This document shows positions 8,634 to 17,633 of a stretch of DNA of 64,000 nt, piece after piece. How positions within the stretch are numbered: the first letter of the stretch is position 1; each line of letters opens with the position of its first letter. The notes beneath the pieces were generated by a model. It made no database searches and was not told the DNA's origin. It saw nothing but the letters and a program-made list of their open reading frames with translations. Both the position numbers and the translations under genes were made by a program. Source of the stretch: Herbaspirillum sp. DW155 (GTDB taxonomy: Bacteria > Pseudomonadota > Gammaproteobacteria > Burkholderiales > Burkholderiaceae_D); assembly GCF_037076565.1 (NCBI RefSeq), contig NZ_AP029028.1, forward strand, positions 4,836,001 through 4,900,000. Reading direction: 5' to 3'.

Positions 8634-10256
8634 TCAGTGCCGCACCGGGCAGCGCAGCGGCTGGCCGGATGCGGCGTCGGTGTCCTGGCCGCTCTGCAGC
8701 GAACGCTGGTACAGCTCGCGGTAGGCGCCAAACATCATGTCCTGGGTGTAGTAGCGCTCCACGCGTGCGATGCCTGCGGCCTGGGCGGCATACCAGCGCG
8801 CCGGATCGGTCAGCAGTGCCAGGGCCGCATCGGCCAGCGCCTGCGGCTGGGCGATGCCCACCACATCACCGGCGGCACCGAGCGCCTTGTCTTCTTCAGT
8901 GAGACCATGAATCAGCTGTCGACACGACCCCACGTCGGTAGCCACGGCCGGCACACCCGCAGCAAAGCCTTCCAGCAGCACCAGCGGCAAGGCCTCACTA
9001 ATGCTGGAGAGCACTACCAGTCCGATCTTGGGCATGAGTTCATCGATCTTCTGGAAGCCCAGGAACCTGACCTTCTCGCTCAGGCCGAGACCCTCGGCGA
9101 TGGCGTGGCATTCGCCGGCATAGGCCGGGTCTTCGTCCTCGGGCCCGGCGATCCAGGCTTCGGCCTCGGGATACTGGTTGACCACGGTACGCATGGCGCG
9201 GATGAAGGTCTTGACGTCCTTGATCGGCACCACCCGGCCCAGCAGACAGAGCACCGGCGGAATCTTCTCGCTGCGCAAGGCGCGCAGCTTCGACAGGCGC
9301 GGCAGGTCGATGCCATTGGGGATGTTGCGGGTACGCTCGGCCGGCGCGCCGTCCTGCACCTGGCGCAGGCGGTTGGTCTCGTAGAGCGCGACGATCTCGT
9401 TGGAAGCCTGATAGCACAGCCGGCCCAGGGCCTCGAAGAAACGAATCCACATCTCGCGGAAGTAAGGGATCTGCGAGGCATCCTTTTCAAAGACGTTGCG
9501 GTTGTCGCGGATCCATTCGCTCTGGAACAGGTCGATCTTGCGTTCCTTGGTGTAGATGCCGTGCTCGGAGAGGATCAGCGGACGGCCGGTCTGCATCTTC
9601 ATCAGCGCCCCGAGGAAACCCGCATAACCGGTGGAGATGGTGTGGTAGCAGCGTGCCGGGATCAGCTGGCGCGCCACGCGGGCCAGCGTCCACACCGGCT
9701 GGTGCATGATGCGCACGGTCCAGAAGTAATCCACGAAGGACGGGTCGGTACAGAAGATGCGGTATTGCGAAGCCAGATAGTCCCAGGAACGTTTGCTGAA
9801 GAGGAAGGTGTCCTGGTCCATCTTGCCGCCATCGGCCATCAGCGGTATCAGCTCGCCCAGCTGGTTCACCAGGGCCTGATGGGAGGAGGCATCGGTACGG
9901 TCGTAGGCACGAAACATGGCATGCAGTTCGTCCACACGCTCGAACGCTTCGGCATCGCCGCGCGAGCGGACCACTTGCGTGGCCGAGAGATGTTCGTGGA
10001 TGAAGTGGGTTTCGAGATGGACCACGTTGTCCGGCAACGCATACTTGGGCGTGCCGTAGTCCTCCGGCCGGCTGCCGATGAAGCACAGGCCGAAACGGAT
10101 CTCGGGAAAGCCCTTGATGATCTGGTTGACCCAGCTGGAGACGCCACCGCTGACATAGGGGAAAGTACCTTCGAGCAGCAGCATGACATCGCAGTCGCTG
10201 GCACGCCGCTGGTAGGACGCATCGCCGGCAACGGGCTTGATCGCAGGGGCAGTCAT
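8634..10256 (-). CDS. pelF: Pel polysaccharide glycosyltransferase PelF
   Basis: A 540-residue cytoplasmic GT4-family glycosyltransferase. Two Rossmann halves are visible: an N-terminal VMLLLEGTFPYVSGGVSSW motif at about residues 24-42 and a C-terminal donor-binding half with the EX7E motif in SEALPLVLLEG near residue 420. PelF is the polymerase that uses UDP-sugars in Pel synthesis. The start codon overlaps the stop of pelE by four bases (ATGA), so translation is probably coupled. It is slightly longer than P. aeruginosa PelF (507 residues). Confidence 0.95.
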   Translation of the reverse strand: MTAPAIKPVAGDASYQRRASDCDVMLLLEGTFPYVSGGVSSWVNQIIKGFPEIRFGLCFIGSRPEDYGTPKYALPDNVVHLETHFIHEHLSATQVVRSRGDAEAFERVDELHAMFRAYDRTDASSHQALVNQLGELIPLMADGGKMDQDTFLFSKRSWDYLASQYRIFCTDPSFVDYFWTVRIMHQPVWTLARVARQLIPARCYHTISTGYAGFLGALMKMQTGRPLILSEHGIYTKERKIDLFQSEWIRDNRNVFEKDASQIPYFREMWIRFFEALGRLCYQASNEIVALYETNRLRQVQDGAPAERTRNIPNGIDLPRLSKLRALRSEKIPPVLCLLGRVVPIKDVKTFIRAMRTVVNQYPEAEAWIAGPEDEDPAYAGECHAIAEGLGLSEKVRFLGFQKIDELMPKIGLVVLSSISEALPLVLLEGFAAGVPAVATDVGSCRQLIHGLTEEDKALGAAGDVVGIAQPQALADAALALLTDPARWYAAQAAGIARVERYYTQDMMFGAYRELYQRSLQSGQDTDAASGQPLRCPVRH

Positions 10257-11317
10257 CGGCGGCCTCCGGTAGGACGTGCAGCGGGTGCGGCAGTGTAGGT
10301 GTCGGGCCGGTTGGCGATGGTGCGCCGGCCGTGGCGCCAGTAACGGTGCAGTTGCGGCTGCGAGGACACGCTGGGATCGTATTGCATTTCGATGAAGAGC
10401 TTGCGCACTTGTTCGTAGTCGCGTTCGAGGAAACTGAGCTCGGCCAGGTAAGGCAGCAGCCGCACCCGCGAGAAGCCATGGTCATGCGCGCGCCGGAACG
10501 CCTCGGCGGCCTCGGCCAGGTTGCCATTGGCCAGCTCCAGCCGGCCCAGCATGAACCACAGGCCGGGCTGGGCGGCATCGATCTGCAGCGCCGCCCGGGC
10601 ATGCTCGCGCATCTGGGTATAGGAGTAGTGCAGCAGGTCGCCCTGCACCAGGTTCTGGTAGATCAGTTCCTGATACAGCTCGGCAACCTGCTGGTGCAGG
10701 ATGCTCAGGGTTTCGGCATCGGTGACCGTCTTGAGATGATTGCGCATGTCGACGATGCGCTGGGTGATCTTCTTTTCCTTGCCGTCCAGAATGCCGTAGG
10801 CCAGCAGCCGCACATCATCGGCCGGGTCGCCCAGCAGGCCGCGCAGCGAAGCGCCGCTGGCGCGCGTCGGGGTACTCTGGATCGCCACCAGGGCGTTCAA
10901 GCGCTTGTCCACGGGCGTGGCCACGTTGCCCAGCTGGGCGCGCACGCGGTTGCCGGAAAAGCCGCTGCCCTCGCGCCGCCGCGCGGTGACGAAGGCCGGT
11001 GCCTGACTGGTGTCGAAATGATCTTCCGGCTTGTCCTTGGGCCAGAGCACTGCCACCAGCAGCGCCACCACGGCACACAGCACGCCGCCGATGGGAATGA
11101 AGAAATTGAAAGCGAACAGGTACACCAGCAAGGCCCTGCCCGGGCGCCGATATTGCGGCGGCGCCACCCGGGCGATGGCCAGCGCGAACAGCCCCGATGA
11201 GACCAGATGCAGCAGCAGATAGCCAACCAGCACGGGCAGCCCGGTGCCGCCCTGCAGCAGCAGGATCACGGAGGCGGTCTCGAAACTCAGACCGGCAGCG
11301 GAGAGTTTAAGCAGCAC
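10253..11317 (-). CDS. pelE: Pel biosynthesis inner-membrane protein PelE
   Basis: A 354-residue protein: two or three N-terminal membrane segments (about residues 10-90) and a cytoplasmic helical, TPR-like region (for example LWFMLGRLELANGNLAEAAEAF). PelE is a component of the PelDEFG inner-membrane synthase complex. The start is a GTG at 11317 inside the 3' end of pelD, with GGTGG upstream; it overlaps pelD by 11 bases and pelF by four. Sequence is poorly conserved in this family, so the call rests on operon position and topology. Confidence 0.88.
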   Translation of the reverse strand: MLLKLSAAGLSFETASVILLLQGGTGLPVLVGYLLLHLVSSGLFALAIARVAPPQYRRPGRALLVYLFAFNFFIPIGGVLCAVVALLVAVLWPKDKPEDHFDTSQAPAFVTARRREGSGFSGNRVRAQLGNVATPVDKRLNALVAIQSTPTRASGASLRGLLGDPADDVRLLAYGILDGKEKKITQRIVDMRNHLKTVTDAETLSILHQQVAELYQELIYQNLVQGDLLHYSYTQMREHARAALQIDAAQPGLWFMLGRLELANGNLAEAAEAFRRAHDHGFSRVRLLPYLAELSFLERDYEQVRKLFIEMQYDPSVSSQPQLHRYWRHGRRTIANRPDTYTAAPAARPTGGRR

Positions 11318-12794
11318 AGCGTTCCACCAGATTGATCAGCAGGCGCATCGGCTCATCGCTGCCCAGCGCAGCGGTGTGGGCAGCGGCGAAGTTGGCCAGG
11401 GACTTGTTGTCGAACTGGGCGTGGGAGGCGGCCTCGATACGCATCAGGTAGCCATCCACCGCTGCCGGTCCGGCCAGTGGCAGCAGTGTCATCAACACGT
11501 TGCGTCCGCCTGCCTTGTAGGTCCAGACCACATCGGCAGCGCGCTTCAAGCGGCGGATCTGGTCGTACATGTCACGCGAGAGTTCGTCGTCGCCGAACAC
11601 CAGCGCCACCAGCGAAGAATCGATGTCGGTGCTGCGCTTGAGGCGATGCAGGCGCACCAGGTCCACCGCCAGTTCGGGCGGGCAGGTCGGCAGCTGCTGC
11701 AGGATGGCACGGGCGCTGTCGCCCATCTCGATGCCATCGGCATAGTAGTCGATGAGCACCGACATGAGTTGCAGCGTGTCTTCGTTCAGCGCCAGGAAGG
11801 GCAGCTTCTCCACCACCAGCAGACCGAACTGGCGACCCTCGTAGTTGCGCAGCGGCGCGCACACCAGATAGCGGCTCTGGTTGCGCAGGTTCTGGTTCAG
11901 GCTCTCGGTCTGGATGTGGCCCAGCTTCTGCTGTTCCCGGCAATAGCGCACCAGAGGATCCTCGATCTCCAGCGGTGTGACCTTGCCCACACTGGCCGCA
12001 GGCTCCGGCAGTACATGGCCCTGTGCATCGCAGGCGAATACCGAGGCCGACTCCACCTGGCAGCTCTGCACCAGGATCTGCAAGAACGCATCCGGCGCCG
12101 GCATGCGGGCCGGGTCCAGCAGGTATTGCGTGAGCGTCAGCGCACGCATGCGGTCCAACGATTCGCGCAGGGTCAGTGGCTTGGAGAGCAGATCCTGCTC
12201 CAGCCGCTCATGGGACAGACGCAGCAGGAAGTGATTCTTGGTGAGCATGGTCAGGCGCTCTTCCAGATAGGCGTTGACCCCGCGCAGACGGCGGCTGCGC
12301 GCATTCCAGACCTCGGCGAACTGGCCGCACAGCAGCGTCAATATCAGACCGCCCAGGAAATACGCTTGCGGAAACGCCCGCGCCGCCGACACCACGGCCT
12401 GGGCCGCATCCTCGTGACTGCCATGCATGAGCAGGTACCAGCCGCCCAGCATGGTGGCCACCGCCACCACACCCAGCGTGCTGCCATAGCGCATGGCCAG
12501 GATGGCCGGCATCAGCCACAGCCAGGGGAACTGCGCATTCAGGCCGAAGGGATCTTCCGGTGCCAGCCACCAGGCCACCGCCAGCGCTGCCGCCACCAGG
12601 GCAATGGTCTCAACGATGCGCAGGGCCGCCTTGCGCGGTGAACCGCTGTCAGTATCAAAACGCGTGAACATGCGCGCCCAGAACTTCTGACGCTTCTGCG
12701 CTGCCGTGGCGGCCGGACGAGGACTGGCCGCCCACGGCCGGGCGGGCGGCGATGCGGAGGTGCGCCGTTGGCGATCGTTCACGTTCTCTCCCAT
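11307..12794 (-). CDS. pelD: c-di-GMP receptor of the Pel system, PelD
   Basis: A 495-residue inner-membrane protein with four N-terminal helices, a GAF domain (about residues 230-360) and a C-terminal degenerate GGDEF domain. The degenerate domain retains RSTD at about 387-390, matching the RxxD inhibitory-site motif through which P. aeruginosa PelD binds cyclic di-GMP; further arginines 27-31 residues on could supply the second contact. I chose the ATG at 12794 because it overlaps the pelC stop as TGATG. A longer upstream frame would run through pelC and is not membrane-like. The GGDEF active-site motif itself is absent, as expected. Confidence 0.94.
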   Translation of the reverse strand: MGENVNDRQRRTSASPPARPWAASPRPAATAAQKRQKFWARMFTRFDTDSGSPRKAALRIVETIALVAAALAVAWWLAPEDPFGLNAQFPWLWLMPAILAMRYGSTLGVVAVATMLGGWYLLMHGSHEDAAQAVVSAARAFPQAYFLGGLILTLLCGQFAEVWNARSRRLRGVNAYLEERLTMLTKNHFLLRLSHERLEQDLLSKPLTLRESLDRMRALTLTQYLLDPARMPAPDAFLQILVQSCQVESASVFACDAQGHVLPEPAASVGKVTPLEIEDPLVRYCREQQKLGHIQTESLNQNLRNQSRYLVCAPLRNYEGRQFGLLVVEKLPFLALNEDTLQLMSVLIDYYADGIEMGDSARAILQQLPTCPPELAVDLVRLHRLKRSTDIDSSLVALVFGDDELSRDMYDQIRRLKRAADVVWTYKAGGRNVLMTLLPLAGPAAVDGYLMRIEAASHAQFDNKSLANFAAAHTAALGSDEPMRLLINLVERCAA

Positions 12795-13423
12795 CAGGGG
12801 CGCTGCTGCTCGGGGTTGGCACTTGCGGGCAGGGCCTCCGCCGCGCTCGCCGATCCCGCGTTGATCGCCGCCGCTGTCCGGGCCAGCGAACGCAGGGGCG
12901 AGAGCAGGCTGCGCATCAACTTCTGCGCCACCGCCGACAGGGCTTCGCGGCTCCAGCCGCTCCTGGCGCCGGCAGCGGCCCAGACCACCCGGCCACTGGA
13001 GACTTCGATCAGTTGCAGGGTCATGCCCACCGCCGGTTCGCCATCGATACCCACCTTGTAGCGCCATTCATCGACCGTGCCGGACAGCGCATAGGCGATG
13101 TTTTCGCTGCGCGCCCAGTCGAGGGCGGCATCGAACTGCTTGCGGTCCATCGGTTCGAACAGGGTTTCATTGTTGAGCGAGGCCGGATAGCGGCGCAGCT
13201 CGGTCAGGCCGTCGGCCCGCAGGATGCTTTCCGAGATCGATTCAGCGCGCAGTCCGGCCTGTGGCGTCTCGGTGTGATTGGCAAAGGGCAGCAAGCCCCA
13301 GCGTGCATCGGCGGCGATCGACGGCGCCTGGCCGATGTCGGTGGTGGAGCAGGCGGCCAGGCTCAGGGCCAGGGCTGCAACGCTGCCGAGTTTGAAGAGA
13401 AGGGAGCGGATCTTGGTTGTCAT
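12794..13423 (-). CDS. pelC: Pel outer-membrane lipoprotein PelC
   Basis: Roughly 209 residues with a lipoprotein signal peptide ending in the lipobox LAAC (Cys25). PelC forms a periplasmic ring under the outer membrane that guides Pel to the PelB pore. I chose the ATG at 13423: AGGTGA lies five bases upstream and it gives a compact signal peptide; the frame is open 14 codons further. An Ala-rich tail follows the folded domain. The gene is translationally coupled to pelD through TGATG. Confidence 0.92.
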   Translation of the reverse strand: MTTKIRSLLFKLGSVAALALSLAACSTTDIGQAPSIAADARWGLLPFANHTETPQAGLRAESISESILRADGLTELRRYPASLNNETLFEPMDRKQFDAALDWARSENIAYALSGTVDEWRYKVGIDGEPAVGMTLQLIEVSSGRVVWAAAGARSGWSREALSAVAQKLMRSLLSPLRSLARTAAAINAGSASAAEALPASANPEQQRP

Positions 13424-13538
13424 GGTGGTCACCTGGGAGCAATGTCTGAGTGGGAAGGGCCACAAATTAATGAGGCCAATTCATCGGTTTCATGGATCAA
13501 TCGGTTTCGTTATGGTTCGGGTGCCGGCCTCATGGAAT

Positions 13539-16500
13539 TCAATAGAACCACTTGTAGAGCACGTTCAGTTCAAACCCGCGCTGCGGAGTATTGGGGGTGG
13601 CGCTGGTGCTTTGCGCATCCACCGACAGCACATCCTGTCCCACCACACCGCCCGCGAAGCCGGCGCGCAGGTTGCGGCCCCAGCCGATATCGGAGGTACG
13701 GGTCATGCCGACCTCGACATAGGGACGCCAGGCACGCGTGTAAGTATTTTCCACGACCGTGCCCGCCCCCAGCGCCACGCCCCAGGAGCGCGCATCCACC
13801 GGCATGATGCGAAAGGCCGCAGGATCGGTACCGGCCGGGACCAGCCGCGCGATCTGCGCATCGCTGGCTCCACGGTTGCTGTACTTGGCATCGGTGACGA
13901 AGCCGCGCAGGGTCAGGTTCGGATATTCCACGCGCAGGTGGGTACCGATCTCGGCATTGAGCGTGCGGCCATTGCCCAGCGCCGTGCCGATCTGCGACTG
14001 GTAGCGCTGCAGGCCGCCGCCCAGGCGCAGGTATTCGGTGCGGCTCAGTTGCAGGTTCAGATTCAGTTCGCCACCGCTGCGCCGCCCGCCGACGCGAATG
14101 AGCGCCGAGTCGGTGGCCGCCAGGTTCAGACCGCCATTGCCGGAGAGGGTGAGACTGGGGGTGAACTGCTGCAAGAATTGCAGACGCAGGCCATTGAAGG
14201 AGGCCATGGCATCGCGGTGCTGCAGGCCGGCGCTGACGAAGCCGTCTTCGATGCGCCGCCGCAGCGTGAATTCGAACAGCCGGTCCACTGCGGGCACATC
14301 ACCCAGCAAGGTGGTGTCGTCCACGGTCTGGTGCCGTTCGGTGTAGCCGAAGGAGAAACGCGTCCCCGGCGTGATGGCCACTCCGGTATTGACCGTGAAA
14401 AGTTTGGTGGCCAGCGGAAATTCACGCGTGGCCGTGTAGCCGGCTGCCAGACGTGGCGGCTCGTCGGTGACCAGACCGCTCAGGCGGGCATGCAGTTCAT
14501 CGTCGTCCGGCAGGCGTTGCAGCTGGTCGAAGGCCAGCGTCTGCGCCAGACCGACGCGGCCGGCCACCCGCGCGGCTTCAACCCGGTCATACATGGGCAG
14601 CCAGTCGGCCACGTTGTCCAGCATCGCATTGAGGCGCTGGCGGTCATTGCTGCCCAAGGCCATCGCCAGTTCGCCCCACAGCGGCTTGTCGAGCTGACGG
14701 GCAAAGCGCGTCGCCAGCCAGGCGCGGGCCAGGTCGGACTGGTTCTGATTCATCGCATAGGCCAGCGCCAGTTCGCGCACGCCGGCGGACAAGCGCGCAT
14801 CGTCCAATGGTCGCTGACCGCTGTCACGGGTGCGTGCAAACAATGCCGCCGGTCCCTGGGCCAGGCGCTGCGCGATTGCCTCGTTCTCCACGCGCTCGGC
14901 GGTATCGCTGCGGGCAGCCTGCTGCATGTCCCTGAGCAGGGTGGGACCATCGGCGGGAATGGGCGTGGTGTCCGGCACCGACAGGCGCGTCACGTCGCTT
15001 TGCAAGAGTGCGCGCATCACGCCGGCGCTCTCGTCAGCGCCCATGAAGAGCGGCGCCATCGCGGCCAGGCGGTCGCGCCATTCGTGCAGCTGTGCGGGCG
15101 GAACGTTGCGCAGCAATTGCGGGTCGCGCAGTTCCAGCCAGGCATGGCGGCGGATGCGCCAGGCCAGGTCCGCCTGGCCGGTCGCCTCGAGGACTTCGGC
15201 ATAGCTCATCAGCCACAGGTAGTCGTTATGCGGAAATCCGGATTTGCGGAACCAGTGCAATGCCAGGTCGTGCCGGTTCAGTGACATGTTGGCCGCCGCG
15301 TATGGCCCCCACAATTGCGGCATGGTTTCGGCGTCATGCGCCCACATCGTCAGCGCACGGTTGAGCAGCGCGGTGTCACGCGTGGCGATCAACAACCACA
15401 GCGTCTCGGCGCGCACATCGGGCGAACGTGGCGCCAGCGACAGCGCCAGGCGCATGTCGGCGAGTGCGGCGTCGAAGTCGCGCTGCAGCTGCCTGAGCGA
15501 GGCCCGCACGAGGAGGAAAGGCAGGTTTTTTTCCAGCACTGCATTCTGCCTGGGGGTGATGCTGGCGAGGAAGCTGCGCGCGCCTTCCAGGTCATTCAGA
15601 CGCAGCCGGTAGGTCAGCGCCTGCACCGCGAAATTGGGCACGCCGGTGCGCTGGAATCCGAACTCGGCCAGCTCGGCGGCGGCACGCGGTTCGCGCTCCT
15701 GGATGACCACCATCATGTTGCTCATGTCGCCTTCGTTGGCCTGGTCACTGGCCAGCAGGCGATCATAGCCGAGCCGGGCCTCCTCGTTCAGGTCCAGGTA
15801 GCGCGCCACTTCGGCGTAGGTGCGCCAGAAGTCGACGTTGCCATCCGGGGCGACTCTGGCGGCGCCGCGCATGACCTCCAGCGCTTCCTGCAGGCGGCCA
15901 CGCAGATAGAGCGGACTGGATGTCATCAGCGCATTGGCGGCGGAGGGACCGAACTCCTCACGCTGGCGCCGCAAGGTGGCCAGGGCATCGTCATCACGCC
16001 CCATGCGCAGGTAGAGCCTGGCCAGCGCGTCCATCTCGCCGTTGCGTTCGGTGCTGGCATCGGCACTGCGACCAGACTGCCTGCGCAGGCGCTCTTCCAG
16101 CAAGGTGGCGGCGCGTTCGGGCTGGCCGATGTTTTCGTATTGCGCCACCAGCAGGTTGACCCACTGCGCATTGCCGGGTTCGGCCTGCATCTTGTGCTGC
16201 AGGGCTTCGACCAGGATGTCTTGCTCAAAGGTACCGGCGGCGATGCGCAGCACGGTATCCCAGGCCGCCTCATCCCCGGTCAGACGCGCATAGGCCAGCC
16301 AGTGCGGCGTGGCCTGTTCCGGTACGCCGCTCCATTCGCACACCTCGGCCAGGCGCTTGTGCCAGGCAGCGTCATCGGGCCGCTGGCGAACCGCCGATTG
16401 CGCCAGCAGGCGTGCATCGGTCAGGTTGCGATTGGCGAGGAATACGTTGTAGGCCAGCGTGTAGATCTCATCATCAAAGGACAGCCGTGCCAGCGCGCGG

Positions 16501-17633
16501 CTGGAGGCCTCATCCGCAGCGGAAGGCCGGGTGGGGTCGGCCACCTGCATCACGCGGCCCTGCTGCATGGCACGGCGCAGTTGCCACTGCAAACGCTGCG
16601 GCTGGTGCAGCAGGGACTGCATCTGGCGCAGGCGATGCTGGAAGTCGCGCATGGATACTGCCACCATGCCGCCCTGCCCGGTCCGCGCAGCGGCCAGCGA
16701 GCCCATTGAGTGCGCCATCGACAGTTGCAGCAACTGCCTGACGTAGCGCTCGGCAACGTCGGGCCGGTTGGCGGCCTGGGCCAGATGGGTCAGGAACAGC
16801 AGCACGGCCTTGTCATTGGCGAGGACACCGAGATTGGCGTCGGCAGCAGCCAGCGCCTCCTGATACAAGCCACCGGCTTGCAAGGTGCGCATGGCATCGA
16901 GGAAATTCTCGCGACGCGCAGCCAGTGAACCGGCATGCTGCATGGCCAGCAGGTAGAAGGAGGCGCTGCTGTGGTAATCCCCTACCCCCAGGCTCTGGTT
17001 CCCCAGGCGCACGGCCTGGGCATAAGACATGTCGGTCGCGCCGCCATCGGAGAGCAGGCGCGCGAACGCGGCCCGGGCCGATGCGCTGTCGCCCAGCGCC
17101 AGCGCATCCTGCGAGAGGGTCAGCCATTGCTGCGCCGTGAGCGGATAGGTCATCAGCACGGTGAGCTGCTCATGCAACTGCGCCAGCATGGACGCACGCG
17201 CGGGTGAGTTCTGCGGCAGCGCGAAGGCTTCCTGCTGACGGATGCGGTATTCCAGCCAGGCGGCCGACAGGCGTGCTGCTGCGGTGCTGTCCATCTGCAG
17301 CAGGGCCAGTTGCTGGCGCGCCTCCGCGAACTGCCCGAGATCGATCATCTGCTTGACCAGCTCCGCACGCAGGGCGGCGTTGCCCGGCTGGGCCTTGAGA
17401 AAGACCTTGATGTACTCGACCGTCAGCTGGTCCGAACGGCCACTGGCATTGGCCACTTCCAGCCGCTGCTGCAGCGAGACCTTGGGATAGACCAGGGCGA
17501 GCACCGTCCCGACCGCCAGGGCAAAGCCGGCAATCGTCCAGGGCGAGAACAGCCTGGCCCGTTCATAAGGTGCATTGAACGAGTACCAGGTGCCGTGTTG
17601 TCGAGAGCGGGGCGGTTGCGGAGCCGATGTCAT
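13539..17633 (-). CDS. pelB: Pel export porin and TPR scaffold PelB
   Basis: A protein of about 1364 residues: a single membrane helix near residues 31-50, a long periplasmic TPR superhelix (roughly 70-1050), and a C-terminal beta-barrel of about 300 residues ending in aromatic NVLYKWFY, as outer-membrane porins do. PelB is the Pel secretion pore. It is clearly longer than P. aeruginosa PelB (1193 residues), with the excess apparently in the TPR region. The ATG at 17633 lies 71 bases inside pelA and lacks an obvious Shine-Dalgarno, so it may rely on coupling to pelA; the frame is open further upstream but that part is out-of-frame pelA. Confidence 0.93.
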   Translation of the reverse strand: MTSAPQPPRSRQHGTWYSFNAPYERARLFSPWTIAGFALAVGTVLALVYPKVSLQQRLEVANASGRSDQLTVEYIKVFLKAQPGNAALRAELVKQMIDLGQFAEARQQLALLQMDSTAAARLSAAWLEYRIRQQEAFALPQNSPARASMLAQLHEQLTVLMTYPLTAQQWLTLSQDALALGDSASARAAFARLLSDGGATDMSYAQAVRLGNQSLGVGDYHSSASFYLLAMQHAGSLAARRENFLDAMRTLQAGGLYQEALAAADANLGVLANDKAVLLFLTHLAQAANRPDVAERYVRQLLQLSMAHSMGSLAAARTGQGGMVAVSMRDFQHRLRQMQSLLHQPQRLQWQLRRAMQQGRVMQVADPTRPSAADEASSRALARLSFDDEIYTLAYNVFLANRNLTDARLLAQSAVRQRPDDAAWHKRLAEVCEWSGVPEQATPHWLAYARLTGDEAAWDTVLRIAAGTFEQDILVEALQHKMQAEPGNAQWVNLLVAQYENIGQPERAATLLEERLRRQSGRSADASTERNGEMDALARLYLRMGRDDDALATLRRQREEFGPSAANALMTSSPLYLRGRLQEALEVMRGAARVAPDGNVDFWRTYAEVARYLDLNEEARLGYDRLLASDQANEGDMSNMMVVIQEREPRAAAELAEFGFQRTGVPNFAVQALTYRLRLNDLEGARSFLASITPRQNAVLEKNLPFLLVRASLRQLQRDFDAALADMRLALSLAPRSPDVRAETLWLLIATRDTALLNRALTMWAHDAETMPQLWGPYAAANMSLNRHDLALHWFRKSGFPHNDYLWLMSYAEVLEATGQADLAWRIRRHAWLELRDPQLLRNVPPAQLHEWRDRLAAMAPLFMGADESAGVMRALLQSDVTRLSVPDTTPIPADGPTLLRDMQQAARSDTAERVENEAIAQRLAQGPAALFARTRDSGQRPLDDARLSAGVRELALAYAMNQNQSDLARAWLATRFARQLDKPLWGELAMALGSNDRQRLNAMLDNVADWLPMYDRVEAARVAGRVGLAQTLAFDQLQRLPDDDELHARLSGLVTDEPPRLAAGYTATREFPLATKLFTVNTGVAITPGTRFSFGYTERHQTVDDTTLLGDVPAVDRLFEFTLRRRIEDGFVSAGLQHRDAMASFNGLRLQFLQQFTPSLTLSGNGGLNLAATDSALIRVGGRRSGGELNLNLQLSRTEYLRLGGGLQRYQSQIGTALGNGRTLNAEIGTHLRVEYPNLTLRGFVTDAKYSNRGASDAQIARLVPAGTDPAAFRIMPVDARSWGVALGAGTVVENTYTRAWRPYVEVGMTRTSDIGWGRNLRAGFAGGVVGQDVLSVDAQSTSATPNTPQRGFELNVLYKWFY

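Noticed and set aside
8553-10298. 581-codon open frame opposite pelF
   Set aside because: Shadow of pelF; the pelF frame carries the GT4 EX7E motif and is coupled to pelE and pelG.
13278-15284. 668-codon open frame opposite pelB/pelC
   Set aside because: Shadow of the pelB barrel region and pelC; composition is typical of antisense high-GC frames.
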